Assembly: GCA_016795375.1 (NCBI GenBank)
Contig: JAEUHJ010000061.1
Span: 1 to 41,076, forward strand
Source of the DNA: Verrucomicrobiaceae bacterium
Lineage (GTDB): Bacteria > Verrucomicrobiota > Verrucomicrobiia > Verrucomicrobiales > Verrucomicrobiaceae
Direction: 5' to 3'
Length of the DNA stretch: 41,076 bases
A program made the translations under genes and the position numbers. This document shows positions 1 to 6,926 of this stretch, in pieces (within the stretch, counting starts at the first letter, position 1; the number at the start of each line of letters is the position of its first letter). Below the pieces are notes generated by a model, which did no database searches, had not been told where the DNA came from, and saw only the letters and a program-made list of their open reading frames with translations.

Positions 1-1150
1 CTTTGACCAGACCAGCCCCACTTCCACCATCCAGCGCGTCAATCACATCACTGATGGAAACTTCATTCAAACTTTGCACTGCGGCGATCACGCCGAGTTC
101 AAAGTGCAGACGCTTGTTGCTGGCCCAGCGCATGCGCGAATCGACCTCGGCAAGGCCGTCCACGATGCGCAGCAGTTGCTCCGTGCTCGCCATCTGTGCC
201 TGGGTGCCGATCGCCTCGATCAATTCAGGACTCAAATCCTCCGCCGCGGCCTCCGGATCGGCCTGCTGCACCAACAGCGTGCGGAAATGCTGGATCAAAT
301 CAGCCAGCAACCGTCCGAGGTCTTTGCCCGCCTCGTTCTGATCATACACGGCACGCAAAGCGCCCACCGTGTCACTGTCGAGAATGCTGCGCGCCAGTTG
401 CGCAACCGCCTCGCCGGAGGTGAAGCCGAACACATCCAGCACATCCTGCTCCGTGATCTTCTCGCCACAGAAGGCCACGAGCTGGTCCAGCATCGACTGC
501 GCGTCACGCATGCCGCCCTCCGCTCCCTTGCCGATGGCGTAGGCCGCCTTCTCGTCGAGATGCACATTCTCCAGATCGGCGATGTGCAACAGATGCTTCG
601 CGATGATGGCGTTCGGGATGCGTCGCAGGTCAAAGCGTTGGCAGCGGCTGATGATCGTGGGCAGGATCTTGTTCGCTTCCGTGGTGGCGAAGATGAATTT
701 CACATGCGGCGGCGGCTCCTCCAGCGTCTTGAGCAGCGCGTTGAACGCCCCTGCGGTCAGCATGTGAACCTCGTCGATGTAGTAGATTTTGTAGCGGCAG
801 CGCGTCGGGGCGAATTTCACGTTGTCCCGCAGCTCGCGCACCTGCTCCACGCCGTTGTTACTCGCGCCGTCGATCTCCAGCACGTCCATGCAGCGCCCTT
901 CGGCGATCTCGATGCTCAATTCGTCATCCGGATCGAAATCAATCGTCGGACCGCCCTTCGCGCACAGCGCCTTGGCAAAAATACGCGCGGTGGAGGTCTT
1001 CCCCGTGCCACGCGGCCCCACGAACAGGTAGGCGTGCGCCAGCCGACTCTGCGCGATGGCATTGCGCAGCGTCCGCACGACATGTTCCTGGCCGAGAACA
1101 TCGGCAAAAGTGCGGGGGCGGTATTTGCGGGCAAAAACTTGGTAGCTCAC
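1..1150 (-). CDS. dnaX: DNA polymerase III subunit gamma/tau (partial, 3' end off the window)
   Basis: Clamp-loader ATPase of the replicative polymerase; it forms the AAA+ motor that loads the beta clamp. The reading frame is open from a GTG at 1150 (VSYQVFARKYRPRTF) to the left edge, about 383 codons, so the C-terminus is missing. Visible are the N-terminal signature, Walker A GPRGTGKT (residues 45-52), GASNNGVEQVREL (about 95-107), Walker B DEVH (126-129), LLKTLEEPP, and the sensor SRC (168-170). The AAA+ core and lid are followed by the start of domain III. The zinc module between Walker A and Walker B is degenerate: only Cys63 of the usual four cysteines is in place, with a lone Cys87 later. 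No ATG fits the N-terminus, so GTG is the chosen start. It lies 63 bp downstream of the mrp-like gene on the same strand. Confidence 0.95.
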   Translation of the reverse strand, partial: MSYQVFARKYRPRTFADVLGQEHVVRTLRNAIAQSRLAHAYLFVGPRGTGKTSTARIFAKALCAKGGPTIDFDPDDELSIEIAEGRCMDVLEIDGASNNGVEQVRELRDNVKFAPTRCRYKIYYIDEVHMLTAGAFNALLKTLEEPPPHVKFIFATTEANKILPTIISRCQRFDLRRIPNAIIAKHLLHIADLENVHLDEKAAYAIGKGAEGGMRDAQSMLDQLVAFCGEKITEQDVLDVFGFTSGEAVAQLARSILDSDTVGALRAVYDQNEAGKDLGRLLADLIQHFRTLLVQQADPEAAAEDLSPELIEAIGTQAQMASTEQLLRIVDGLAEVDSRMRWASNKRLHFELGVIAAVQSLNEVSISDVIDALDGGSGAGLVK

Positions 1151-1213
1151 CTGTTCAGGCTAGCGAAACGCCCTCTGGAAGCCACCAGAAGTTTGTTTTG
1201 AGAGGAAAGCGCG

Positions 1214-2251
1214 TCACCCCAGTTTCACGGCGATCTCACGGAAGGCTTTCGACGCCGCCGACCTGGCCGGATTCTGGAGGGCGACCGGATGGCCTTCGTC
1301 GCCGCATTCACGCACGTCCATTTCGATGGGAATCTGGCCGAGCAGCGGCACGCCGAGACGTTTCGCCTCATGCTCGCCGCCGCCTTTGCCGAAGATGTGA
1401 TAAACCTTGCCGTCGCCCGGGCAGAGAAAATGGCTCATGTTCTCGATGATGCCAAGGATGGGCACGTTCACCTTCTGGAACATCGAGACGGCTTTGCGCG
1501 CATCGATCAAAGCGATCTCCTGCGGCGTGGTGACGATGACCGCGCCATCCACAGCGACGGTCTGCACGATGGTGAGCTGGATGTCGCCCGTTCCCGGCGG
1601 CAGGTCGAGCACGAGCACGTCGAGGTCACCCCACGCGACCTGACGCAGGAACTGCTGTGTGTAGCGCGTGGCGACAGGACCGCGCACAATGACCGGCGAG
1701 GCGTCCTCAAGCAGGAAGCCCATCGACATGAGGCGCAGGCCGTTCTTTTCGATGGGGACAATTTGCTGCTCGTCGTTTTGATATGGACGTTCGTCCGTGC
1801 CGAACATGTGCGCGATGCTGGGACCGTACAAATCACAGTCGCACAGGCCGGTACGCAGCCCGCCCTGGCTCAAGGCGACCGCCAGGTTGGCGGCGACGGT
1901 GCTTTTGCCGACACCGCCTTTGCCGGAAGCCACGGCGATGATTTTTTTCACGCCTGGAATGCTGGATTTGCCGAGTTTTTCGGAAGCGGTGACACCAGCG
2001 CCAGGCGGTTCCTTGATGTCGAAGTTCAATTTCACCCCGCCGATGCCCGGCAGTTTCCCGAGCACATCCATGGCCTGCTCGTGAATGAGCCGCGGGATGT
2101 TCGGATCACGCGTGGCGAGGGAGATTTCGACCACCACATTGTTCCCATCGACCTGGATGCCCTTCACAAGTCCGAAGGACAGAATATCACGGCTGAAGCC
2201 GGGGTAGCGGACGTTGCCAAGGGCGGTGCGGATGTCTGATTCAGAGGGCAT
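1214..2251 (-). CDS. mrp: Mrp/ApbC/NBP35-type P-loop ATPase (iron-sulfur carrier family)
   Basis: Cytoplasmic ATPase of the family that assembles or carries Fe-S clusters to apo-proteins. The N-terminal MIP18/DUF59-like domain (residues 1-80, including VRYPGFSRDI) is followed by a ParA/MinD-like domain with the deviant Walker A GKGGVGKST (110-118), the switch LDLPPGTGDIQLT, and ENMSHF near the C-terminus. The usual CPxCG Fe-S motif after ENMSxF reads CPGDG here, so the second cysteine is absent. The start is set at the ATG at 2251 (MPSESDIRTAL), which matches normal family length (345 aa); an in-frame ATG at 2269 would add six residues. No strong Shine-Dalgarno sequence precedes either. It is probably co-transcribed with dnaX. 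Confidence 0.93.
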   Translation of the reverse strand: MPSESDIRTALGNVRYPGFSRDILSFGLVKGIQVDGNNVVVEISLATRDPNIPRLIHEQAMDVLGKLPGIGGVKLNFDIKEPPGAGVTASEKLGKSSIPGVKKIIAVASGKGGVGKSTVAANLAVALSQGGLRTGLCDCDLYGPSIAHMFGTDERPYQNDEQQIVPIEKNGLRLMSMGFLLEDASPVIVRGPVATRYTQQFLRQVAWGDLDVLVLDLPPGTGDIQLTIVQTVAVDGAVIVTTPQEIALIDARKAVSMFQKVNVPILGIIENMSHFLCPGDGKVYHIFGKGGGEHEAKRLGVPLLGQIPIEMDVRECGDEGHPVALQNPARSAASKAFREIAVKLG

Positions 2252-2366
2252 GGGAGTGTGGATACGCATCCCCCTAGCCCGCCGACGCAGCTTTGCAATC
2301 TCATGCGTGAAGTGACTGGTTCCAAGCACGCGCCGGCAGAGGAACTGGCACCGCCTTTTCCCGCTC

Positions 2367-2660
2367 CTACCAGACCAGAGGCAGCAACGCGGCCAGGGCA
2401 AAAACGATCAAGAGCACCAGCGCAACCCACCGCCAGTGATTGGTTGCCAGCACGGGCCTGCTGTCACGACCGCCGAATTCGCGTGCGATGAAGTCATCAT
2501 AAACAAATTCGTCATCCGGCAGGTCGAGGCCGTCCGCATGCATGTCGCCGCCCCAGCCGGATTTTTCGCAGGCACCACATTCATCACAGGAGACCGCGCC
2601 GCGAGGAGCCCATTCACCACAGACGGGGCACTGGCCGGGAGGTTTGAAGCGCCCGCTCAT
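2367..2660 (-). CDS. Small zinc-ribbon protein with C-terminal membrane anchor
   Basis: A 97-residue protein of unknown function. The N-terminus carries a cysteine cluster, CPVCG (C11, C14) and CDECGAC (C25, C28, C31), that looks like a zinc ribbon. An acidic linker follows (about residues 45-60), then a single hydrophobic helix at the extreme C-terminus (about 76-95, WVALVLLIVFALAALLPLVW), so it is probably a tail-anchored inner-membrane protein with the zinc ribbon in the cytoplasm. Its ATG overlaps the stop of the upstream gene by 4 nt (ATGA at 2657-2660), which implies translational coupling. No family is recognised. Confidence 0.75.
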   Translation of the reverse strand: MSGRFKPPGQCPVCGEWAPRGAVSCDECGACEKSGWGGDMHADGLDLPDDEFVYDDFIAREFGGRDSRPVLATNHWRWVALVLLIVFALAALLPLVW

Positions 2661-2926
2661 CTCGGAGCCTGTGAATTGGCGGTCGCCGGAACACGCACAA
2701 GCGGGACATCCCCTGCCAGATGCCGTGATGGCGAGTGCTCCAGCCGGTGAAACGTGGACGAATCCGCGAAACCTCCGCCACTGTGCAAAACTGGCAGCCA
2801 GCCAGCCTGACGCGGAGCGATCTCCTCACGACTGCCGCGCAGCGGCATGAGCATGATCAACACCACGGCGCAGGTGACGGCAACAGCGAGATTCCGGCTC
2901 CTCAGAATGGAATGATGCCATTTCAT
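2657..2926 (-). CDS. Small membrane-anchored or secreted hypothetical protein
   Basis: An 89-residue ORF with a basic start (MKWHHSILRSRN) and one hydrophobic segment (about residues 13-29, LAVAVTCAVVLIMLMPL). This could be an N-terminal anchor or an uncleaved signal. The remainder is polar and not recognised. Support comes from the 4-nt ATGA overlap with the zinc-ribbon gene downstream and from a near-consensus promoter ending a few bases before its ATG. That spacing leaves almost no 5' leader. The function is unknown. Confidence 0.6.
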   Translation of the reverse strand: MKWHHSILRSRNLAVAVTCAVVLIMLMPLRGSREEIAPRQAGWLPVLHSGGGFADSSTFHRLEHSPSRHLAGDVPLVRVPATANSQAPR

Positions 2927-2936
2927 TGATTGGGAG

Positions 2937-2965
2937 ATTATTTAACCTTTGTGAAGTATTGTCAA
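2937..2965 (-). promoter_or_regulatory. Sigma-70-type promoter for the two small membrane-protein genes
   Basis: Reading the minus strand, TTGACA (2965-2960), a 17-nt spacer and AATAAT (2942-2937) match the -35 and -10 consensus with one mismatch. The predicted start of transcription (about 2930) is only a few bases from the ATG at 2926, so the mRNA would be leaderless or nearly so. No ribosome-binding site is visible in the gap. Confidence 0.6.
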
Positions 2966-3018
2966 CAACGGCCTGGACACCGCCTTTTTGCTTGTTTTGA
3001 GGCGTTTTCCCGCCAGCG

Positions 3019-4125
3019 ATGGACTGCGTGATTTGGATTCTCACGGCCGGTTATGGCGATGGACACAACACCGCGGCCCGCTCCGTGGCTGAGGCACTGC
3101 GACGGCTGCGCCCTGATGAAAACATCGAAGTCTGCGATCTGCTCAGCGAGGCGATGCCACGCACAACCGCTGTGACAAGGGCGCTCTACCAGCAGATCAT
3201 CACGCACTTTCCCGCCGCGTGGCGTGTCACTTATGATCTCATGGGGAGGCGTGGTGTCACCGGCCCGGATTCGGCATGGCAGGCCGGTTTGCTGAATCAC
3301 CTCAAACGGCGGCTCGTGGAAAAGCAGCCGCGTCTCATCATCAGCACCTATCCGCTCTACGCGGTGCTGCTGGAGTCGCTGGCGCGACAGCAGGCGGTGC
3401 CGCCTCTCTGCACGGTCATCACCGATTCCATCACAGTGAATCGCATCTGGGTCATGTCCGGCAGTGATTTGTTCTGCGTGGCCGACGAGGAGACCAAAAA
3501 AGTCGTCGCGGGACTTGGTGTGGCTGAGTCGAAAATCCGCGTCACCGGATTTCCCGTGAGCCTTGCCTTCACGGAACCGCTGCCGGGGCAGCCGCCACAG
3601 GCTGGAGCCCGTATTCTTTATCTGCCATCGACCACCGGACGCCATGTGGCCGCCACGCTGGAGGCGCTGCGGCCGCTGCTGCTCGCAGGAAACAAGCTGA
3701 CGCTGCCTGTCGGCAAGCACGCCTCGCGTCTTCATCACATCCTGCGCCGCCTCACCGATTCGCTGCCGCCTGAGAGCGTCGAAATCATCGGCTGGACACG
3801 CCGCATCCCCGAATTTCTGCGCACCCATGACGTCGTCATCTGCAAAGCGGGCGGCGCCATCCTGCACGAGGTGCTGGCGGCCAGAATTCCGGCGGTGATC
3901 GACTACATCGTCCCCGGCCAGGAGGAGGGAAATGCCGAGATGCTCACCAGAATCGACGGTGGAGTCGTCACCCGCACGCCTGTGGAAACCGCCGCCGCCG
4001 TGGAGAGCATTCTCACGAACAACGCGGCGGTCGGCCGCCGCATGAGGGCCGGCATGGCGAAAATGAGCGTGCCTGACGCCGCCCTGCGCACCGCGAAGGC
4101 CGCGCTCACGCTCGCCCCCACCTGA
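3019..4125 (+). CDS. GT28/MGDG-synthase-like glycosyltransferase
   Basis: Probably transfers a hexose from a nucleotide sugar to a lipid acceptor, like processive diacylglycerol glucosyltransferases and MurG relatives. The N-terminus has the MGDG-synthase-type acceptor signature GYGDGHNTAARSVAEAL. The C-terminal half has the GT28 UDP-binding region: a WTRRIPEFLRTHDVVICKAG stretch, then ILHEVLAARIPAVI and VPGQEEGNAEML. At 368 residues it fits the family. The start ATG (MDCVIWILTAGYGDGH) is adjacent to the motif, as is usual. The Nudix gene begins 3 nt after the stop, so the two are likely co-transcribed. Substrate specificity cannot be read from the sequence. Confidence 0.85.
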   Translation: MDCVIWILTAGYGDGHNTAARSVAEALRRLRPDENIEVCDLLSEAMPRTTAVTRALYQQIITHFPAAWRVTYDLMGRRGVTGPDSAWQAGLLNHLKRRLVEKQPRLIISTYPLYAVLLESLARQQAVPPLCTVITDSITVNRIWVMSGSDLFCVADEETKKVVAGLGVAESKIRVTGFPVSLAFTEPLPGQPPQAGARILYLPSTTGRHVAATLEALRPLLLAGNKLTLPVGKHASRLHHILRRLTDSLPPESVEIIGWTRRIPEFLRTHDVVICKAGGAILHEVLAARIPAVIDYIVPGQEEGNAEMLTRIDGGVVTRTPVETAAAVESILTNNAAVGRRMRAGMAKMSVPDAALRTAKAALTLAPT

Positions 4126-4128
4126 ATC

Positions 4129-4524
4129 ATGCATGCGCAGCCGCCAGTCCCGGTCGTTTGCGCGGTCATCGTGCGTGACGGGCTGGTCATGCTCGCCCGG
4201 CGTCCGCCAGACAGGAAACTCGGCGGCCTGTGGGAGTTTCCCGGCGGGAAAGTCGAACGTGGCGAAAGCGCGGAGGCCGCGCTGCATCGCGAACTTCGTG
4301 AGGAACTCGGCTGCGAGGTGCGGATCACGAAAGCATTGCCGTCCTTGCTTCACACCTACGAGTGGGGGAGCATCGAACTCATTCCGTTTGTCTGCGAACT
4401 GACACCGGAAAGCGCCCTGCCGCATCCTCATGAGCACACCGGCCTTGCGTGGGTGGCGCAGGACAAACTTGCCTCATACCCGCTCGCTCCGGCGGATGTG
4501 CCGGTGCTCACGTTTTTGGCTTAG
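4129..4524 (+). CDS. MutT-like Nudix hydrolase (probable 8-oxo-dGTP diphosphatase)
   Basis: A 131-residue Nudix hydrolase. The Nudix box is intact from Gly40 to about residue 62 (GKVERGES, then RELREELGC), including the metal-binding REx2EE glutamates. The region before it (LARRPPDRKLGGLWEFPGG) matches the MutT branch that sanitises oxidised deoxynucleoside triphosphates. The WVAQDKLASYPLAPADVPVL tail also matches that branch. It is translated directly behind the glycosyltransferase. Its 3' end overlaps the convergent thermonuclease gene by 17 bp. Activity on 8-oxo-dGTP is inferred from family resemblance only. Confidence 0.88.
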   Translation: MHAQPPVPVVCAVIVRDGLVMLARRPPDRKLGGLWEFPGGKVERGESAEAALHRELREELGCEVRITKALPSLLHTYEWGSIELIPFVCELTPESALPHPHEHTGLAWVAQDKLASYPLAPADVPVLTFLA

Positions 4525-5155
4525 GCGGCGCGCGCCGTGACGTGCCCCAGGCTCCGCGCCGCGCGGCCTTCGCCTCCCGCTCCAGTTCACGCAACCGGCT
4601 TTCAAAATCGAACTCCTGCTGGCCGTCGGGCATCATCGTGCCCTTCGTGTGGATGCGGCAGAGCCCGGCCTTCACCAGTTTCATCGCCAGATCCTCGCCA
4701 TCCTTGAACACGACCACGGCATACGAGCGCTCGCTGTCATAAACACGCTCCCAGCGCGTCTGCACCGTGAAGTCCTGCCCGCCGAGCAGCTTTTCCATGA
4801 GCGCTTTTGCCTCCGCGCCCACGCTCAGGATTTGCGGCATGCTCAGACCGCCGAAATAACCGGCCTGATCCTTCAAACGTCCCTCGACCAGCGCATACCG
4901 CCTCTTTTCAGGACAATCGACAAAATACAGCCGCAGCACATGCACGCCGCCGTCATGGGCGATTTTGAAGCTGTCGCCGTCATTGCCCGGATCATCCACC
5001 AGCCGCGCATGTCGCAACTCCACAAAAAACCCGTCCGGCGGCGGTTGCGGCGTGGCGGGCTTCTCACGGAGCCAATCCCACGCCTGGATCACCGCGACCA
5101 GCAGCCAGACCGCGATCCACAGATTCCGCGTCAGCTTCGGATGCTTCCTCTTCAT
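4508..5155 (-). CDS. Membrane-anchored thermonuclease (SNase-like) family protein
   Basis: Staphylococcal-nuclease-fold protein, probably anchored facing the periplasm by an N-terminal helix (residues 11-27, NLWIAVWLLVAVIQAWD). The OB-fold catalytic residues can be aligned: Arg75 and Glu83 within LRLYFVDCPE, and Arg143 within YDSERSYAVVVF, equivalent to the three catalytic residues of the family. A proline-rich linker (33-40) precedes the domain, and a basic C-terminus ends in PPKPKT. It is probably a Ca-dependent endonuclease for nucleic-acid scavenging or turnover. Its ATG overlaps the queE stop by 4 nt. Convergent overlap with the Nudix gene leaves no room for a terminator. Confidence 0.82.
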   Translation of the reverse strand: MKRKHPKLTRNLWIAVWLLVAVIQAWDWLREKPATPQPPPDGFFVELRHARLVDDPGNDGDSFKIAHDGGVHVLRLYFVDCPEKRRYALVEGRLKDQAGYFGGLSMPQILSVGAEAKALMEKLLGGQDFTVQTRWERVYDSERSYAVVVFKDGEDLAMKLVKAGLCRIHTKGTMMPDGQQEFDFESRLRELEREAKAARRGAWGTSRRAPPKPKT

Positions 5156-5847
5156 GTACCACGCTTGTTGCCGAACAGATCGATGTGAAGCCGCGGCGAA
5201 TAGCGCCAGCCCTCACGCTTGCAGATGTCCACCAGCAGCATCTGCCGGGCCTTCAGCGCCTCCTGCGTGATGCCCTCCGGCATGAGCAACACCTTCTCGG
5301 GCGGAATTTCGATGCCGACGGACTCGATGACGTCCTTCACCTCTGAAACATCCGCCTCGCTGGCGATGACGAATTTGAGCTGGAAGTCATAGTTGGAGCA
5401 CCAGGCCCGCAAAACCTCCGGCTGAAGCCGCAGACGCTCGTGTTTCCCCACCCACGCCTTGCCTGCCTTCGCTTCATCCGGCGTCGAATGCGCCAGCTTC
5501 GGACTGATCGAGACCAGATCACACGCCACGCCCTCGGGCGCGATGGTGCCGGCGGTTTCGATGGTGATGTGCTTCCCGGCCTCACGCAGCCTTTGCAGCA
5601 GCCGCGGCATCTCTTTCGCCACCATCGGCTCGCCGCCGGTCACGACGACAAAACGCGTCGGATGCGCATTCACCTCATCCAAAAGCTCGTCCACATTCAT
5701 CTCCCTGCCCTCCGGCTGCCACGAGGCATACGGCGTGTCACACCACCGGCAGCGCAGATTACACCCCGAAGTCCGCACAAACACCGAAGGCACGCCCGCC
5801 AGCGTCCCTTCGCCTTGCACGGAGTAAAAGATCTCGGAGATCAGCAT
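5152..5847 (-). CDS. queE: 7-carboxy-7-deazaguanine synthase (radical SAM)
   Basis: Radical-SAM enzyme that converts 6-carboxytetrahydropterin to 7-carboxy-7-deazaguanine in the queuosine/preQ0 pathway. The start MLISEIFYSVQGEGTLAGVPS is the QueE signature. The cluster motif is CNLRCRWC (C29, C33, C36), the CX3CX2C form typical for QueE-type radical SAM proteins. VVVTGGEPM supplies the SAM-binding GGE motif. At 231 residues the length is normal. No other queuosine gene is in the window. It sits between hemB and the thermonuclease in the minus-strand series. Confidence 0.95.
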   Translation of the reverse strand: MLISEIFYSVQGEGTLAGVPSVFVRTSGCNLRCRWCDTPYASWQPEGREMNVDELLDEVNAHPTRFVVVTGGEPMVAKEMPRLLQRLREAGKHITIETAGTIAPEGVACDLVSISPKLAHSTPDEAKAGKAWVGKHERLRLQPEVLRAWCSNYDFQLKFVIASEADVSEVKDVIESVGIEIPPEKVLLMPEGITQEALKARQMLLVDICKREGWRYSPRLHIDLFGNKRGT

Positions 5848-5905
5848 GGTGGGAGATTCGTTTGAAACATGTCGCGGGGATTGCGATGGATGATTCGCTT
5901 CCCCC

Positions 5906-6883
5906 CTACCCCCGCCACGCCTCCGCCCACTGCTTCGCGAAATAAGTGAGGATCATGTCCGCTCCAGCGCGGCGGATGCCGGTGAGGGATTCGTCCACGA
6001 TCTTCGCCTCGTCGATCCAGCCACCGTCGGCACCGGCTTTGATCATCAAATACTCGCCGCTGACCTGATACGCGGCGATGGGCAGCGTCGTCGCCGCACG
6101 CAGCTTTGCGATGATGTCCAGATACGGACCTGCGGGCTTCACCATGAGGATGTCCGCGCCTTCCGCCTCATCCAGCGCGGCCTCGCGCAGTGCCTCACGC
6201 GCATTCGCCGGGTCCATCTGATACGTTTTCTTGTCCCCGGCCTTCGGCGCGGAGTCCAGCGCACCGCGAAACGGCCCGTAGTAGGCGCTGGCATACTTCG
6301 CCGTGTAGCTCATGATCGAAACGGCCTGGAACCCCGCTCCATCCAGGGCATCGCGCAGCGCCGCCACGCGACCGTCCATCATGTCACTCGGCGCCACGAT
6401 GTCCGCTCCGGCTCGTGCATGGCAGACGGCCTGGCGGCAGAGCACGGCCACGGTTGCGTCATTCATAACGCGCCCGTCATCTGAAACGAGGCCGTCATGG
6501 CCGTCGCTGTTGTAAGGATCGAGCGCCACATCGGTGATCACCGCCAGCGTCGGATGCGCCGCCTTCAATGCACGAATCGCCCGCGGCACCAGTCCGTCAT
6601 CCGCATGGCATGCCTCCGCGCCACGGGTTTTCAGCTCGTCCGGGACGCGCGGAAACAACACCACGGCCGGGATGCCCAGCGCATGCGCCTCCCCGGCCTC
6701 CCTCACCAGCCCTTCGAGGCTCCAGCGCACACAACCCGGCATCGACGAAATCGGCGTGTTCTCCTTCCCCTCCTGAAGGAACAGCGGATAGATCAAATGC
6801 CCCGGCGTCAGCTCCGTCTCGCGCACAAGATCGCGGATGGCCGGAGACTGGCGGTTACGGCGGGGACGGATGGGAAGGTTCAT
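5906..6883 (-). CDS. hemB: Delta-aminolevulinic acid dehydratase (porphobilinogen synthase)
   Basis: Condenses two 5-aminolevulinate molecules to porphobilinogen in tetrapyrrole synthesis. Both active-site lysines are present: Lys196 (YTAKYASAYYGPF) and Schiff-base Lys249 (ILMVKPAGPYLDI). The metal-site loop reads DVALDPYNSDGHDG (118-131), the aspartate-rich version, so this is a Mg/K-type rather than a cysteine-ligated zinc enzyme. The start is set at the ATG at 6883 (MNLPIRPRRNRQSP), giving 325 residues, the usual size; an in-frame TTG at 6904 is less likely. It lies 43 bp after the alpha/beta hydrolase gene. Confidence 0.96.
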   Translation of the reverse strand: MNLPIRPRRNRQSPAIRDLVRETELTPGHLIYPLFLQEGKENTPISSMPGCVRWSLEGLVREAGEAHALGIPAVVLFPRVPDELKTRGAEACHADDGLVPRAIRALKAAHPTLAVITDVALDPYNSDGHDGLVSDDGRVMNDATVAVLCRQAVCHARAGADIVAPSDMMDGRVAALRDALDGAGFQAVSIMSYTAKYASAYYGPFRGALDSAPKAGDKKTYQMDPANAREALREAALDEAEGADILMVKPAGPYLDIIAKLRAATTLPIAAYQVSGEYLMIKAGADGGWIDEAKIVDESLTGIRRAGADMILTYFAKQWAEAWRG

Positions 6884-6926
6884 GGAAGGGTGCAAGGTGA
6901 ACAAATGATGAAGAAAAGTCGAAGCC

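Noticed and set aside
2962..4437. 491-residue open frame antisense to the glycosyltransferase and Nudix genes
   Set aside because: It mirrors two well-supported genes and has no recognisable domain; long antisense frames are expected at this GC content.
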